DNA of 64,000 nt from Angiostrongylus vasorum (taxonomy: Eukaryota > Nematoda > Chromadorea > Rhabditida > Metastrongylidae), in contig JADANN010000031.1 in assembly GCA_018806985.1 (NCBI GenBank), positions 62,001-126,000 on the forward strand. The letters run 5' to 3'. This document shows, in pieces, positions 13,432 to 25,237 of the stretch. Every line of letters starts with the position of its first letter. The stretch's first letter is position 1. The notes beneath the pieces are model-generated. The model saw nothing but the letters and a program-made list of their open reading frames with translations. It was not told the origin of the DNA and did no database searches. The position numbers and the translations under genes were made by a program.

Positions 13432-16400
13432 TTACTGCATTTTGGAGAGTTGTACTCATTTGCCTTGAATTAAAAGAATGCACAAGCTCGATCGCACCTA
13501 CATTTGCGAAACTTCACTAAATATTTAGAGGTGTAGATATTGCTTTTCTTTCAAATATAAGTTAGTCACGAAAAAAAACCATTCTAATTATTTCGCTAAT
13601 GTATAAGTTTTCAAGGAGTCTTCTCGTCTTAAGTTATTACTCTGAAAACATTTTCAGTTGCGAATTCGCGTCTCATGCATGCCCAATACGCCGAGAAAAG
13701 CATCGAATCCTGGAACTCGTTTCGGAATCACACTCATTTCATTCTGTTGAACAAATAATAAAAAAGCAAACGCGTTGAAGAACAGTGGGAACACTACAAC
13801 ATCTCTATACTGCTGAAATATGGTGCTTCCAACTGTATGGGGTATGATACTATGTTGCTAGCTTAGTTTTTTTCATTATCCTGCGTATTTCTTGCATTTT
13901 CAGTATCTCTGTTGATGGAAATTTTTTCTAACTTAATCATCGGGGACGTGGGAAGCGCAGTGATTAGAGATACAGGCCTATAGATCAACTATACCCTTTA
14001 ATTCGATTGAAATCCGAACCAACCAAATGTCACACATCTTCGTGATCGACGATTTCGCATCAGAAATCTGGTAGGAAACTCTCCCTGGTTCATAAAGAAT
14101 GGCGACACCTTGTGGCGAAGACCCGGCGATGCTCAAATAGCGCTCTTCCAAGGTTTCCGGAAGAATGAGTGCGGTCTTCATTCAACTTCTTGAAGAAGAC
14201 AAAGTCATCCAGTAACAGCCGACTCCACAAGCCAATCCGAAAACGTTCGTGGATAGGTGAAACGATGCAACTAACCGAATAGAAGTGCAGGGATTCGCAC
14301 AATAAGTGATGGTCGGTCATGAAAAACAAATAAATAAATCGTCGGAAGAGGGGAAGTCATTAAAATCCTTGATTCGGTCTTAAGCCATCTATGTTTTTTT
14401 TACACAGCTTTATGCTAGTACCAACATATTTTACTTGAAAAAAAGGGCAATATTAGCCGTCGAATGATGTAGTTGAAGCGGTCGAGCGAGATCCTCGATG
14501 GGGAAATTGGTAGAAATATCCAGCCATCATGGAATCTTATAATTACTCTATACCATTTATAGGAACCCCGAGTAGCTCGTACCTTGGTTTTATTGTCGAA
14601 GATGTTGCAGCGTGTCGCTAACTGTTGTGTTAGTTCACATCCGCTCACTTCAAAGGTGAGGCTTCTAAGCAGCATACGCTGAAAAAAAAACCTGAAGCAA
14701 GTCAACGCCTTCTTTGTAAGCTTGGCATGGCAAACATGCCGGCCAACCCTGTTGGAATGTTGCGTTTATCATTTTCTAAATGAAATTAGGTATTGTTTAT
14801 ACTTCGATTTTACAAAATTAATCGCTTTTGCGTAGGAACAATGGCTGTCAGTGGTCCTGGAAAAGATTGCCAACGATTCTCATTGTGAGGCGATGAAGAA
14901 CTTTTTTGACGAGGTTTCTTTACAAGCAAATGATACTCTGTCACAAACAGTGAGCAAAGCAATACTCAAGGAAGGGTTGGTGATTTTTTTTTTTTTGGTT
15001 TTCTGACTCCTATTATTGATAACCTGAAGTTCCTGTCTCCATGGTATTACGCCTTTTCGAATTCCTCTAGAGTACAAAGTCTTTGGTAAATTGAGAAAAC
15101 ATAATGTTCTTAGCATATTAGCGAATCTCTACTTGACTATATTCGACGCAGTAGCTTTATCGTTAACGTTATTTCCAAATTTCTGTTGTAGCTGCTTGAT
15201 CGAATGTCGACCGGGATCTCGTGCGCCATGGCGACAGTTGATGTTACAGAAACGACGATGTGTACGCTTGACGGATTCCGAACTCATCTGGCACAAATCT
15301 CATGGTTGCTTATAGCGTTTCTAATGCCAGAAATATTGTGATTTAGTTCGTAGGACGAAGAACGGAGAGCTAAGCACAGATTAAAATCGTATATACTCAA
15401 AGAAGTAACTCTCCATTTCATCGTCTGTGCAACAGTGGCAACTGTTGGACGAATTATTTGCAATAACTTTGCTAAATATGCTTATCATCGTTTTGTTGCT
15501 AATATTAACGATTGCAGAGTATGTCATGCCGAAGGGTTCTTTATCGTTATCAGACATTCGCGTCATTTCATCAGATCAGAAGAACTCGTTAATAATCGAG
15601 AGCGATACTCGGCAAATCGTTTTCCAAGCCACAGGATCTTCAGATGCAGCAGAGTGGTACGTATTGCTTACAAAACTCACACAACTATAAGACGAAACAT
15701 TGAAATTCTACGTATGATTTTCAATTGTGCACTCAAGAGAACACATCCATCGACTGCTCTAAGGTTGTCTGCAATCGAACATCAACGTAACAAATTGAAA
15801 AGGAAGACAACTCAGAATTACTTGAAAGATCTCTGTGAAGGCGACGTCGAAAAAGAGATGGAATCTCTTCATGTTCTTTTAATGGAACATATGGAAACGT
15901 TATCATATTGGCAAACGCACTTGGACACTAACGAGCCGTTACCACAGCAGTGTCCACTGATCCCAAAGCCACTGGATGGGAGCATGTTTGAGGTGCATAG
16001 TTTATAAATATAACCTACAGCTGTTTAAGCTGATTGAAATCCTCGCACTATCCATATGTTGAGGGAGAGGATCGCATCACACACTGTTCTTCCCTATCCA
16101 AAACAATCGCTGCGACAATTGCGGCAACGCGCGATCTCGAAAAGCGTCATGAGGAATGTGTGGAGATTTATACCAAACAGGTTACAAAGATTAATATAAC
16201 TAACATTAATGTCATTATTGTATCCCGAAAAATTGCAACACAATGAATTTACAGGGTCCAGGTACGAAGGAAAATCCAATTGGTGACAACAACTATCCAC
16301 TTTTGAAACGAAGTCTCCATCGAGAATAACTCGTGTTCACAAATAAACTCCGACCGTCTCCATTTCCAGTGATCTCAAAAATCTTTTAGAAACCGTTTTA

Positions 16401-19151
16401 TGTGACAAGTTGCCAAATGGACTTTGAATATGAAGTTGAAGGATGTATATTATGTAATTTATATTCCCAAAGAACAGAGCCGTATCATAAAAGTTATGTG
16501 AGCGAAGAGAAATATTGTCATTCATGTACAAATTCGATTGCCGTACCAAATTGTGAACAAGCAGACAATGTCCCTGTGAGGAAGTTTTCGTTGATAGTTC
16601 CGATTACTGTACTACTGTCGATTCATCCGTAGAAAGGACCACCCAATTTATACTGAAACTGCAAATGACTAACGGAAGTAATCAATGTAAGATGAAGCTG
16701 AGTCAAAACGACAGGTAAAAAGGAGCAGGGTGAAGATCGGTAATCCTAGAAACTAGCATAGAATTGTCAGTGCCAAATTCCCCTTCTGTACGACGTATCG
16801 GTGGTACTTAGCTATGATTTTGATAGGGATTTAAACGTGGATTATAACCATGAACTGTTCCCAGGTCGTAGGTTAGTTTAGAAGATGAGCTTGAGTCCCT
16901 AATATGAACATCCACGCAATTATACGCTGGCGTATATTTAGATTTTTCCACAGGCATGGATTCTGACAAAACCTCTAACTAACTAAGTGATTGCGTTATA
17001 CGCAAAAAAAAATGTCCTTCAAAATTAAGCTCTACTTTCATCGAGAACCCTAACAATCCACCCATGAGTTCAAACATTCTCACACCACAGAGTTGTTACC
17101 TCTCAGTAACGACAGTAAAAAATAAAAGACCATGTGCGAAATGCGTAATGCTGTATGCTACCCATGCGGAAAACTTCAGCATGTAAAAAAAATGGAGACC
17201 TGGTTGATGCGTACACAGTTTGTTCGATGACTAATATATTCTACATCTCGTTACACTATATGACTCGAAATCACATGTGTCACACTGTGGATGTCCTAGC
17301 ACTTTTTGCATTCTTTTCGTTCCCCCTTTTTAATGGCAGGGTATATTGCGAATTATAACTTCAATGATGCTGAGATATTTGCTAAACTCCGTACCGCAAG
17401 TGTCTGCGGTGCGGAACAAACGCGTTATTGTCCTTTTCGGGGAGTAACGTGTTCACCAGCACACCATGCGGGTCCTTCGTTTCGCCTGTCTCTCAGCTGG
17501 TTCTATCGATCACTGCCATCAGCAATCACCAGTCAACGGGATTGTGGGGAGGCGAAATCGGCAACGAACCCAGTTAAGCTGAGGCTGCAGTTACAATCAC
17601 AGTTTTGACTTACCAGCTGCAGTCCGGAGTTTTGCAAATATCTGAGTATCATTGAAGTTATATTACGTAAGGTTTTGGCTTCTGCTTCAGGATTCTTACG
17701 TCGTCGTTATGGATGTCGTTTAATGGTGGGCGATTCAATGCTCCGTGGAATGCTAATATAGCCGTGCTGCAACATTCCCACTTGTATTGGAAGGAGTCAA
17801 CCTTACCCAAACTATTCTGGCAGCAATGTTCCGCATTCGGAGGAATGAGGGTCCACAATAATGTACCACGACCATACCAGGAAGGCATGAATGGAAAATA
17901 TATTGGCGCTCGCTCGCATTACTTCTGAAGACGGAGTCACACAAGTATTGCATATTCAAGATGTAGAACAAATTTTTAGTCAGATGCTTTTTTCCTCCAA
18001 AAAAAAGTTAGTTTTCTCTATAGAAAAAACAGCACATGTGGTTTCACACGATGTCATAGCGTGTAAAGTCAAAAAATTGGGTAGATTCGTCTTGTTTCCA
18101 GCTTCTCTGACCTTGGCATATTCGCAAAAACATGTGGCGTTATCCTCAATGGAGCGCGGCTAATTTTGTCAGTCGTCAGGGCTATTGAAATTGGTGCATA
18201 TTTTCCATTAGATAGTCAAGGGCATAGTAGCAACTTTACTAATTAAGTACAATGTTTCCTCTGCAGAATACACGTTTATAAAGCATCTGTTCAATTGCTT
18301 CGTTGCCGTATCTTCACATACACAGAAGGAAATGAGCATTGACATGTCTTGACAAGATATCACAAGTAGGGGCGGAGCTCGCGAAACCTTCCAGAACGCG
18401 GCGGAATCACTTCAACGCTACACTCAAAGAAGCAATGTCGGTTTCGCGTGAGCTGAATAACTCTATAGGACAAATCTTTTAATTTCTTTATCATTGTTCA
18501 ATGGTGGTATATCTTTAATCTTATTGTCAGGAACATGCATCTGCTCTCTCAAACAACACGATCCATTCATCCTTTCTTAAGCTAACTTAAATTGAAACTC
18601 CTACTTATCGTTTACCGTAACAATTTGAATTGTCAGTAAACAGACCAGAACAGATGTTTCCATCCGGTGGTAATTTCAATCACATTCGTCGGAATGGCGT
18701 ACGAGATGAAGCGACGTTGATCAGGGTGCTGTTAGATCACTTTGCTCGACTCTGTAAGTTTCCAAACAAAAAAAAACATTTTCACCCAATTACAATTCTA
18801 TGTAATTGATTAAGATTATGTTTTAGATGCAGATTATGTCGAGTGCTTACGTAATTTTCATAGCCAGTATGATGAGCTGATCAGAAACGGTTCCATTCCA
18901 CTCGACACACACGAGAGGCAGCTAGTACGTATAACTAGTACTAACTATGGATTAATCTTCGTATTTTTGTGTTCGGCAACATAGAATTGAATGAAACAAT
19001 TCTTCCCGATACCCATATTTGATATCTTTTTACAAAAAAAAGATCATCTCAGTTACCTTGTAATACTTTGAAATTTCAGCTTGCCATTGAAGGTTTACAT
19101 CATCGAATACAACGACTGATGTCTGTGCTTCGAGCGCGATCTCTTCAGTAG
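3419..19151 (+). CDS. Ras GTPase-activating protein, GAP1/RASA family (5' incomplete)
   Basis: Stimulates GTP hydrolysis by Ras at the membrane. Sixteen exons were rebuilt by splice sites and phase: 3419-3567, 4349-4436, 5424-5534, 6863-6931, 6985-7100, 9139-9449, 12352-12458, 14563-14655, 14836-14975, 15192-15304, 15518-15656, 15764-15992, 16064-16180, 18654-18753, 18827-18924, 19080-19151 (TAG). They join in one frame for 683 aa. In order: end of a C2 domain (WFYLRP), the GAP1 linker (LGDLKLWLSYTADHV), RasGAP with the arginine-finger segment NTLFRSHTLASK and FFAAAVLSP, then a PH domain from ILKEG to DAAEWLSAI, then a helical tail. RASA3 is about 830 aa, so the first C2 domain and start are missing, probably left of the window. 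Weak points: the first acceptor, the end of exon 3 (5534 or 5540), exons 4-5, and the 7100/9139 junction. The RasGAP core and PH are secure. Confidence 0.85.
3726..3905 (+). repeat. tRNA-derived SINE copy
   Basis: The head has a pol III A box (TAGCATAGTGG, 3734-3744) and a B box with one mismatch (GTTTGATTC, 3777-3785), followed by the SINE body (GGGGTCGG...TTGGTA...GACTTGTC) that is shared with the copies at 52.9 and 58.3 kb. It lies in the RasGAP intron between 3567 and 4349. The 3' tail is diverged. Confidence 0.7.
5584..5642. repeat. TA microsatellite
   Basis: Pure TA run immediately left of a repeat R copy. A second TA run lies on the copy's right side. Confidence 0.9.
5643..5893 (+). 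repeat. Repeat R copy, truncated, between two TA arrays
   Basis: Belongs to the roughly 370-bp interspersed family found at least eight times here. Shared blocks include CACTTTTCGGAG, GTCCCAGGTCGTTACCACCA, a GGAGATTTGCCACCATG stretch and TTAGCTGGGCTTCC. It is cut short at the right, where a TA array begins. It lies in the RasGAP intron between 5534 and 6863. Confidence 0.8.
5905..5947. repeat. TA microsatellite
   Basis: TA run that closes the right side of the repeat R copy. Confidence 0.85.
7715..7990 (+). mobile_element. Relic of RTE endonuclease domain
   Basis: Translating with frame changes gives a decayed version of the endonuclease stretch seen intact in the 1-2990 copy: VNIDLFKE, then a YVPTSN block, then GLEKYYREDHAL. 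Stops interrupt it. It sits inside a RasGAP intron (7101-9138), sense to the gene. Confidence 0.65.
9801..10724 (-). other. Decayed coding-like tract, possible old retroelement
   Basis: Three overlapping minus-strand reading frames of 74-87 codons lie end to end inside the RasGAP intron 9450-12351. One contains a MDHIQRV segment that resembles the D-H-I motif preceding the reverse transcriptase of the RTE copies, but similarity is too weak to assign. No plausible splice structure was found. Most likely an old mobile-element relic. Confidence 0.25.
12890..13190 (+). repeat. tRNA-derived SINE copy, diverged
   Basis: Collinear with the 52.9-kb SINE: CCACCATCCCTCTGCACGGT, CAAATTGGAAACC, TCTGGGAGGATAG, a GAATGCATGGGACAT-like tail, and an AACGCTGAGCGCTTTTTC end. 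The A and B boxes are too mutated to recognise. Intronic in the RasGAP gene. Confidence 0.6.
13371..13431. repeat. TA microsatellite with TATG interruptions
   Basis: TA run flanked on both sides by GTATATA-type variants, in the RasGAP intron before 14563. Confidence 0.85.
17354..17662. mobile_element. MITE-like element with 38-bp terminal inverted repeats
   Basis: Positions 17354-17391 and 17625-17662 are near-perfect inverted repeats of 38 bp (about three mismatches); the arms begin TATAACTTCAATGAT. If the outer TA is the target duplication, the element starts TAACTTC and ends GAAGTTA, as in non-autonomous Tc1/mariner-type elements. No transposase frame is present in about 230 bp of internal sequence. 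It sits in the RasGAP intron 16181-18653. Related ends occur near 49.92 and 61.99 kb. Confidence 0.75.
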
Positions 19152-19214
19152 AAGATCTTGTTGCTGCTGTTGTTTGATCCCCACTGCTGTTGTTATGGAG
19201 TTTCAGTGGTTGTG

Positions 19215-19220
19215 AATAAA
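19215..19220 (+). terminator. Polyadenylation signal of the RasGAP gene
   Basis: AATAAA lies 64 nt after the RasGAP stop codon, the expected place for a nematode 3' end signal. Confidence 0.55.
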
Positions 19221-21501
19221 ACATTTTACTGTTAAACATGTTCAGCAGCTGCAATAGTATTCAATGAGTTCAGATCAACCAAAGGAAGTCGACATAAAGA
19301 GTCGTTTCGTACAAACACTTATCTGGAATGATTGATAAACTATAAACGATGTTCTTCTACCGGTAAGGCTTGCAACAACCTATTACTGGAGCAAAGTCAA
19401 ATTGTACATAACACATGGATATGGAAGTCCAACTGAGGTTAGATAATATCAAAAACTCGACTATAACATAAGAGAAAGATGGACGGCAAACTCTTCTGTC
19501 TACAAAGACCGGTGGTTTCTTGACAGATTGTGGTCGACAAGGATTGGATCAGAGCAAACGTCGTGAATGTTGTAAGATCTGCTTCCTATTGTTCATCTGC
19601 TAGAACATCAGAAGACCTCCATCAGAAGTTGTTTGTTAGAGTGTAGGTGTTGGTCATGTGTCTTTCCTTAACGGACAAGCTTTCATTTTCGCAAAAATAG
19701 AAGGAAAAAAATAGCAATTGGAAACAGAATCCACAACACTTCTCTATTCCTAGAAGTAAAAGGTGTGATTTCTGTTTGTAATTTCTCAGTACCATGTTGA
19801 ATTCGACCACCGATTCAGCTATTTCGGTCATCTTATAACCATAAAGTTAATGTCGTCATTTAAGACAAGAATCGGAATATTTCTAGGACATGGATGAAGC
19901 AATAAGATGAGCTGAAAATAGATGTCCATATTTTCTACAAAGGCATCGATCAACATGGATGAACATTTATCTCCGTAATTGATGTCAATCAGCTATAATC
20001 ACAAATGTACAGGACTTCTGAAAAGGATCAAGAATACAAATATAGCCCTGTGAAAATTGAAAGAAACTGCCTTCATGGAGTATAGTAATGATGAAACAAA
20101 AATCCATAGAAACTGTGTTGAAATCGGCAACATTTGTGGAAAGGATCCATCGAATAGCCAGGCATCCATGTGCTTCCACATTCTTTTATTCAGCATGCTT
20201 CTTACCCATATGTAAAACCGTAAGATGTCTTCATTAGTCTATGAAATTTCAACAAGAAGCAAGCTGCTTACACTTCACAAAAGCGACCACATTTGATTGA
20301 TCTTGTCAGTTTTAACGAAACAGTCTATCACTGCAGAAATTTCTTATGGACTTCGTTAACTTTCATTGTACTCATAGTTTTCGGAACTTAGATTAGCACA
20401 AATGGTTAATGTAGAAGATAAACGCATTACTGAAGTTAAAAACAATCAAAGATGTTCACATACAAAAACAAACAATGAAAAACTCACGTCACAGAATACC
20501 GATAGCTTTTGTAGTAGAGGAAGGGAGTAGACAAGAACTGGCAACAATACCAGCAGAGGAATATGATGTTTTAAAAGAAAACCGCCATAAAGGTTACATA
20601 AGTTATCTTTAGCTATAATGAATATGACCTTAGCTATAAAGAACATGATCTCAGTACGATCTCAATTCGCCATTACCTCTACGACGATGTATCCTCACGT
20701 CGTTAAGAAAAGTCATTTACACTCGACCGTTTTCGATTCCGTAAACTGTGAATTGGATGGTTTCCTTAGAGATCCGATTTCGTTCTTTCTTCATGCCAAG
20801 AATCTCGTTTATCCTAGAAAAAATAAACGACAGTTACCAAGAATCGTTACGATTCTTGACACTTGAATAGGTCACAACACAAGTAGTTACTAGGTGACTA
20901 GAACTTCCCTTGGAATGTCATAAAGTCTATTTAATAAAGGGTACGATAAACATGAAAGTCTAGAAAGAGTAATGCACTTGAGATTTAAGTTCTTTATATC
21001 AACAGTAAATTGACATACCTCATACATTTCGGACTTCATCGAGTGGATTTTTGGTACATCGTGGATTTCTGATTAGAGTTCGATATGGAATATAATCGAC
21101 AATTAAGTAGAATAATATCGATAATGTTCTAAGTAACAGTTTCCAGTACTGCCGCACGGCTATTGATACCAGTCATGTGTGGTCAGCAATCGATTTCCAT
21201 TTCCGCTACGGTGAGGCCTTCATTTCCATCGTTCACGCTCATATGTTTCATCATCTACTTCATAATTTGTTTACATTTAGCTGCTAACAGTAATGAAGAG
21301 GTTCTTCAGAGGTCATCCGGAAACTATCCAGCTAATTTGTGATGACAATGAGTTAATGATTTTTGTTGGATTTAATGACAGTATCGACCAACTCTGGATT
21401 GGGCTCACTTATGGACACCAACAAGGATAATGAACTGCGAATGAGTGATATTACATCTTGATGATGATTTTGTTTCGTTTTTCTTCTATCAACGACTACA
21501 G
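19221..21501. other. Intergenic stretch without a recognised gene
   Basis: AT-rich sequence with only short frames. An 82-codon plus-strand frame at 20618-20866 has no family signature, no acceptor or donor and no neighbour support. I see no RNA gene or repeat here. Confidence 0.4.
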
Positions 21502-21771
21502 AAGCACAGAAATCAAGCCCACACAAGGTAAAGAATGCATTATGTCCCATGTTTATTTCGTTTTTTACTTCTGAATATGTTTGCTTTGTTTTCAGCAGTG
21601 ACTGAATACGTCAACAGCGATTGTCCTTCCTTGATAATATTCAATAGAAGGGTTGTAAAAAAGGAAGGTGAAGTTAAAGTGCTTTCATTGATTCTCCAAT
21701 GTTCTTACCTTACATTTATGTGTTATTCATCCCATACTGAGAATAACCTTCAAGCCATCACCGCCCTCTAG
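21502..21771 (+). CDS. Possible last two exons of an unrecognised small gene
   Basis: Exon 21502-21527 (acceptor ACTACAG, donor GTAAAG) joins in phase to 21596-21771 (acceptor TTTGTTTTCAG), which stays open to a TAG. The joined peptide begins STEIKPTQAVTEYVNSDC and ends with a hydrophobic, cysteine-containing stretch. I do not recognise a family and did not find a 5' exon. The support is only splice-site quality and matching phase. Confidence 0.22.
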
Positions 21772-21973
21772 TTCGCTATTTGAACTTTACATTCCTGAAA
21801 TCTATTTCAGATTTTTGGAATGTTAAGTTTCCGATTTTTCATCATTCAGGTTATTCGGTCTGATTACTAACGAGTGCTGATCTACTCATCAAGTCGATGT
21901 AGCCGACGTTGTGTCACTCAAATTTTGATTCGGCTAACTGGTAGGTTCTTTTATTTTTTTAAATATTTTCTAT

Positions 21974-22042
21974 CATATATACATACATATGTATATATAT
22001 ACACACACATATCATCATACATATGTATATACATATATATAG
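21974..22042. repeat. Imperfect TA/CA microsatellite
   Basis: Mixed ATATAC, ACACAT and GTATAT units, the most degenerate of the five TA-type arrays in the window. Confidence 0.75.
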
Positions 22043-22351
22043 TGTATACTACTGTTTTGTTTTCGTTTGAGCTTCGTCATGTCAGCGCGGATTTCATGAA
22101 ACAGACATCCAACGAATGCTGATTGAATATTCGCTGTGAATGCTTTTAATTTTCTTTGTAAGTTTTTTAAATCGACGTTCCTTATATTATATACATTTAC
22201 ATATATCTACTCCCACCTAATTGTCTCGTGACACCACACATAGGGGGGAAATGTTCCTCAAAGTGTTTTTGAATACTCGAATATCCGAGTGGGCCGACCG
22301 TCATTTCATTAACAATCGTAATGAATCGTAAGGGAATCAATGCAGTCTTCA

Positions 22352-22525
22352 TTTGACTGGCAGTTTGCTGATTGGGGAAGTCTTTCATTCCTAGGTAGTT
22401 GTGCTAGGGATTTTCCAGATTGTCACCACTTGCCTTTCATTTGACCGGTAATTTGCTGATTGGGGAGGTTTCTTATTCCTAGGTAGCTGTGCTGAGGATT
22501 TTTCAGATCATAACCATTTACCAAG
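22352..22525. repeat. Tandem duplication, two 88-bp units
   Basis: Unit one begins at 22352 and unit two at 22440. Both carry TTTGCTGATTGGGGA, TTCCTAGGTAG and TGTGCT with a TTTTYCAGAT end, at about 80 % identity. It lies immediately left of a partial repeat R. Confidence 0.8.
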
Positions 22526-22554
22526 TTGTTATTGAGATGGGTTTCCTTGCTTTG

Positions 22555-22715
22555 GTTTACCCTTCACTTAGCTACCTAGTGGAAATGTCGATCTCTTCAG
22601 TTTAGAGACCGTGCCGGTAGATGAACATCCTGCTGTATATCGCAATTCTCTTCCCCTGAAGCACCGTTACCCACGATAAGGTGCTAAATCATTAGGAGCA
22701 TGGTAACCCAAAAAG
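22555..22715 (+). repeat. Repeat R, partial and diverged
   Basis: Matches the right half of repeat R: TTAGCTACCTAGTGGAAATG, GGTAGATGAACATCC, then CACGATAAGGTGCTAAATC. The left half is missing or unrecognisable. Confidence 0.5.
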
Positions 22716-24842
22716 GCCTCTTTATTAAGGCCTTGCAATTAGCCGCATAAAAATATCTCGTTTTGTTTCGCTTTTTCTTCTTTTTTTCCCTGCACATTCA
22801 TCAGACTTCTTCAATGTTAATGTCGATGTTGCCTTTTAAAGTAAGCGCTTTTTCCTAGAACAAGGTCGATTGTCCTTGTGTAAAGTTTTCTTGTTATACT
22901 ACTACACACCACGCTAAAACACAAGTTCGATTTACAATTTTTTTCAGTGTTCTCGTTTAATAGAGACTATTCCTTGTCTTAGGGAACGCTCTGTTCTTAA
23001 ACGTATAGCAGTATCGCTGTTGAGCTTCAATTCTTGTGGATAAATTGCGCATTGTACTGGGATTGCTGAACTTATGCGAGCATTTGAAGGCGAAGAGAAG
23101 TTCAGAAACTATTCTTTATCTCTTCAAATAACTATCCTCTTGTTGGTCGTATATTGTTCTACATGGTATCCCTATAAACATGTTATGAAGATTATTGGCT
23201 TATTCCAAAGGGATTATGCTGCAATACAATTAACATTCGTTTCATAAGATGTAGAGGTACGTCTCACATATTTCATCATTTTTTGATAGAACAGCCGTTT
23301 GTAGATATTAGGAATTCGTGTAATTGTAGATTTACTGTCCTTCACTGCTTTGTTCTAGTTGCCTTCTTCCGCAGGCTTTGTGATTGGAATTAACTACCGC
23401 GTCCTACTCAAGGCGGTCGACTCACCCTCCCTCATTGTTGTTGTCTTAAAGCGTTCTGTATGTATGTATGTATGTTCTGTTTCTGCTTACCTAGTGTTTA
23501 TGCAAAAGTTCGATTTGCAAACTTTAAAGCTTTTAAAACTGTTGACACACATCTAACAATTCTTCACTGTAGTTGAGCAACAGAGCTAGCAGTTCCCACT
23601 CGCTATCACACAGCTGCAAGGTTCTATGTTAATTTTTTTTAAAAGCGGATATTAAAGATGAATAAAAGGAGATTCGAGCGGTGTTTTGCATGAATGCAAA
23701 AATGGACTTAAAATAGTCGAAAACGGTACAACTTTGGATTCGAAAGGTATGTACTGCAACTGGTAGCTTAGGATAGGAAGAAGTGGGGTTTCCACGATGA
23801 CCTGCTGGCAGCGGCGACTGTCATTTGAATACAATGATTGAGGCAGATTCACAAGCAATGTTTCCATAAAAAGCAGAAGGGGAATGCCGAAGTAAAGCAG
23901 TAGTTCCATATCGTTATTGTATTAAAAGTCAAACGACGACATATGGTTTCCGTATGAGTTGGACAGTAAACCAAAGGATCAGGGTCATGAACTCTCTTCA
24001 GCGTTCCTTCGCCCTGCGTGCATTTCATAGGAGAGTTATTATCTCAGGAAACCGACCAACTGCCTTGAAAATAGAGATTTAATGCCGTGAATCAAGTAAA
24101 AAATGAGTAGGTCCAATTATTAATCCATAGGCTGATTAATTTCGGCTATTTAAATGATTAAAAGGCCGATTCTCATAAGACGGTCGCAGAACTTCTTCCA
24201 ATCATCACATTGTTTCTCGCTAATAGACCGTGCTTTTCCTTGGAATTCGAATGGAGTCGTACAAATCTATTTCCACCATAGTCAGTCACCGGTACTTGTT
24301 CATCGGAGGATTTGCTCCACTGATAGTAAGGTTATTCTGGAGTAAAGCAATTCCTGCAGTTGTGATGAATCCTACCCACTATCCATTCTCTCGATCGAGA
24401 AAATTTTAATACGCTGTATCTTGGCTTTTATCGATTTGTGAAAACAATGACTACATCCGTTCTAGTAAATGGGTTGGATTATATCACATCGTAAACCATT
24501 CGCACTGCCATGGTTATGTCAGTAAACCACGCGCACAAGCATACGTGTTACAATACTCGATCTCTAAGGAGCTGATTCTAAACGCTATAGTGTCTGCTGT
24601 CATTGTTTCGATACACGCCCATGAGGTGGGGCTGGTATGAAAACACTAATACTTGGAACTAATACTCCTAATTCTTGAATTTTTTTTTCATGTTTTCTAA
24701 TCTTCATATTTGCCCTCTCCTGAACTCCGTCATGTGGAGGAATTTGTACCGCTGACGGATGGAAGGCTAGGCGCAGATTAAAAATGACGGCTGAATTCAG
24801 TGAATGGACTCTCACACTCCGATTCACAGAATTGACACATAT
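22716..24842. other. Intergenic stretch without a recognised gene
   Basis: Contains a short TGTA run near 23456-23474 and scattered short frames only. No splice-consistent coding exons, RNA genes or known repeats were found. Confidence 0.35.
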
Positions 24843-25237
24843 AGATCTTCACAAACCTCCCAACGGTTTACCGCCTCATCGTGGCTGGGACGTGTTCCTG
24901 GGTGTCGGACTGCGATGTACAGCGAGGGATTCACCCCCTGACAGGGTCTCCCAAGCCGAGAAGGACTCCGGCGTTTCTATCAGGAAACCTAGCAAAGAGC
25001 AAACCAGTACCAGGATCCACCACCGTCCTGGTATCAAAGTCTTATGGTGGCAAATCCCCCATCTGATCCACAACGGCGGTGACTGCCTGTGGTGGTGAGA
25101 ACCTGGGGCAGACTTTGGTCAGGCTGACCTCGGGTCTCCAGGGAAACACCATGGCTAAATCAGCAAGATTCCTAAAAATGGAGATTATGCTGAGGCTCGC
25201 ACAACCAGTGAGGACAGGCGATTCAAGTATCAAGTAG
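24843..25237 (-). repeat. Repeat R copy, near full length
   Basis: Reverse complement of the family: starts GGTTTACCGCCTCATC, contains GGGTCTCCCAAGCC and ACCTGGGGCAGACTTTGGTC, and ends AACCAGTGAGGAC and a TTCAAGTATC tail. The 104-codon plus-strand frame over it (24784-25098) is an artefact of the repeat. Confidence 0.85.

Noticed and set aside
15435..16007. 190-codon plus-strand protein
   Set aside because: Only 15764-15992 of it is an exon of the RasGAP gene; the rest reads intron or the PH exon in the wrong frame.
24784..25098. 104-codon plus-strand frame
   Set aside because: Lies over repeat R. Similar frames recur in other R copies without constraint.
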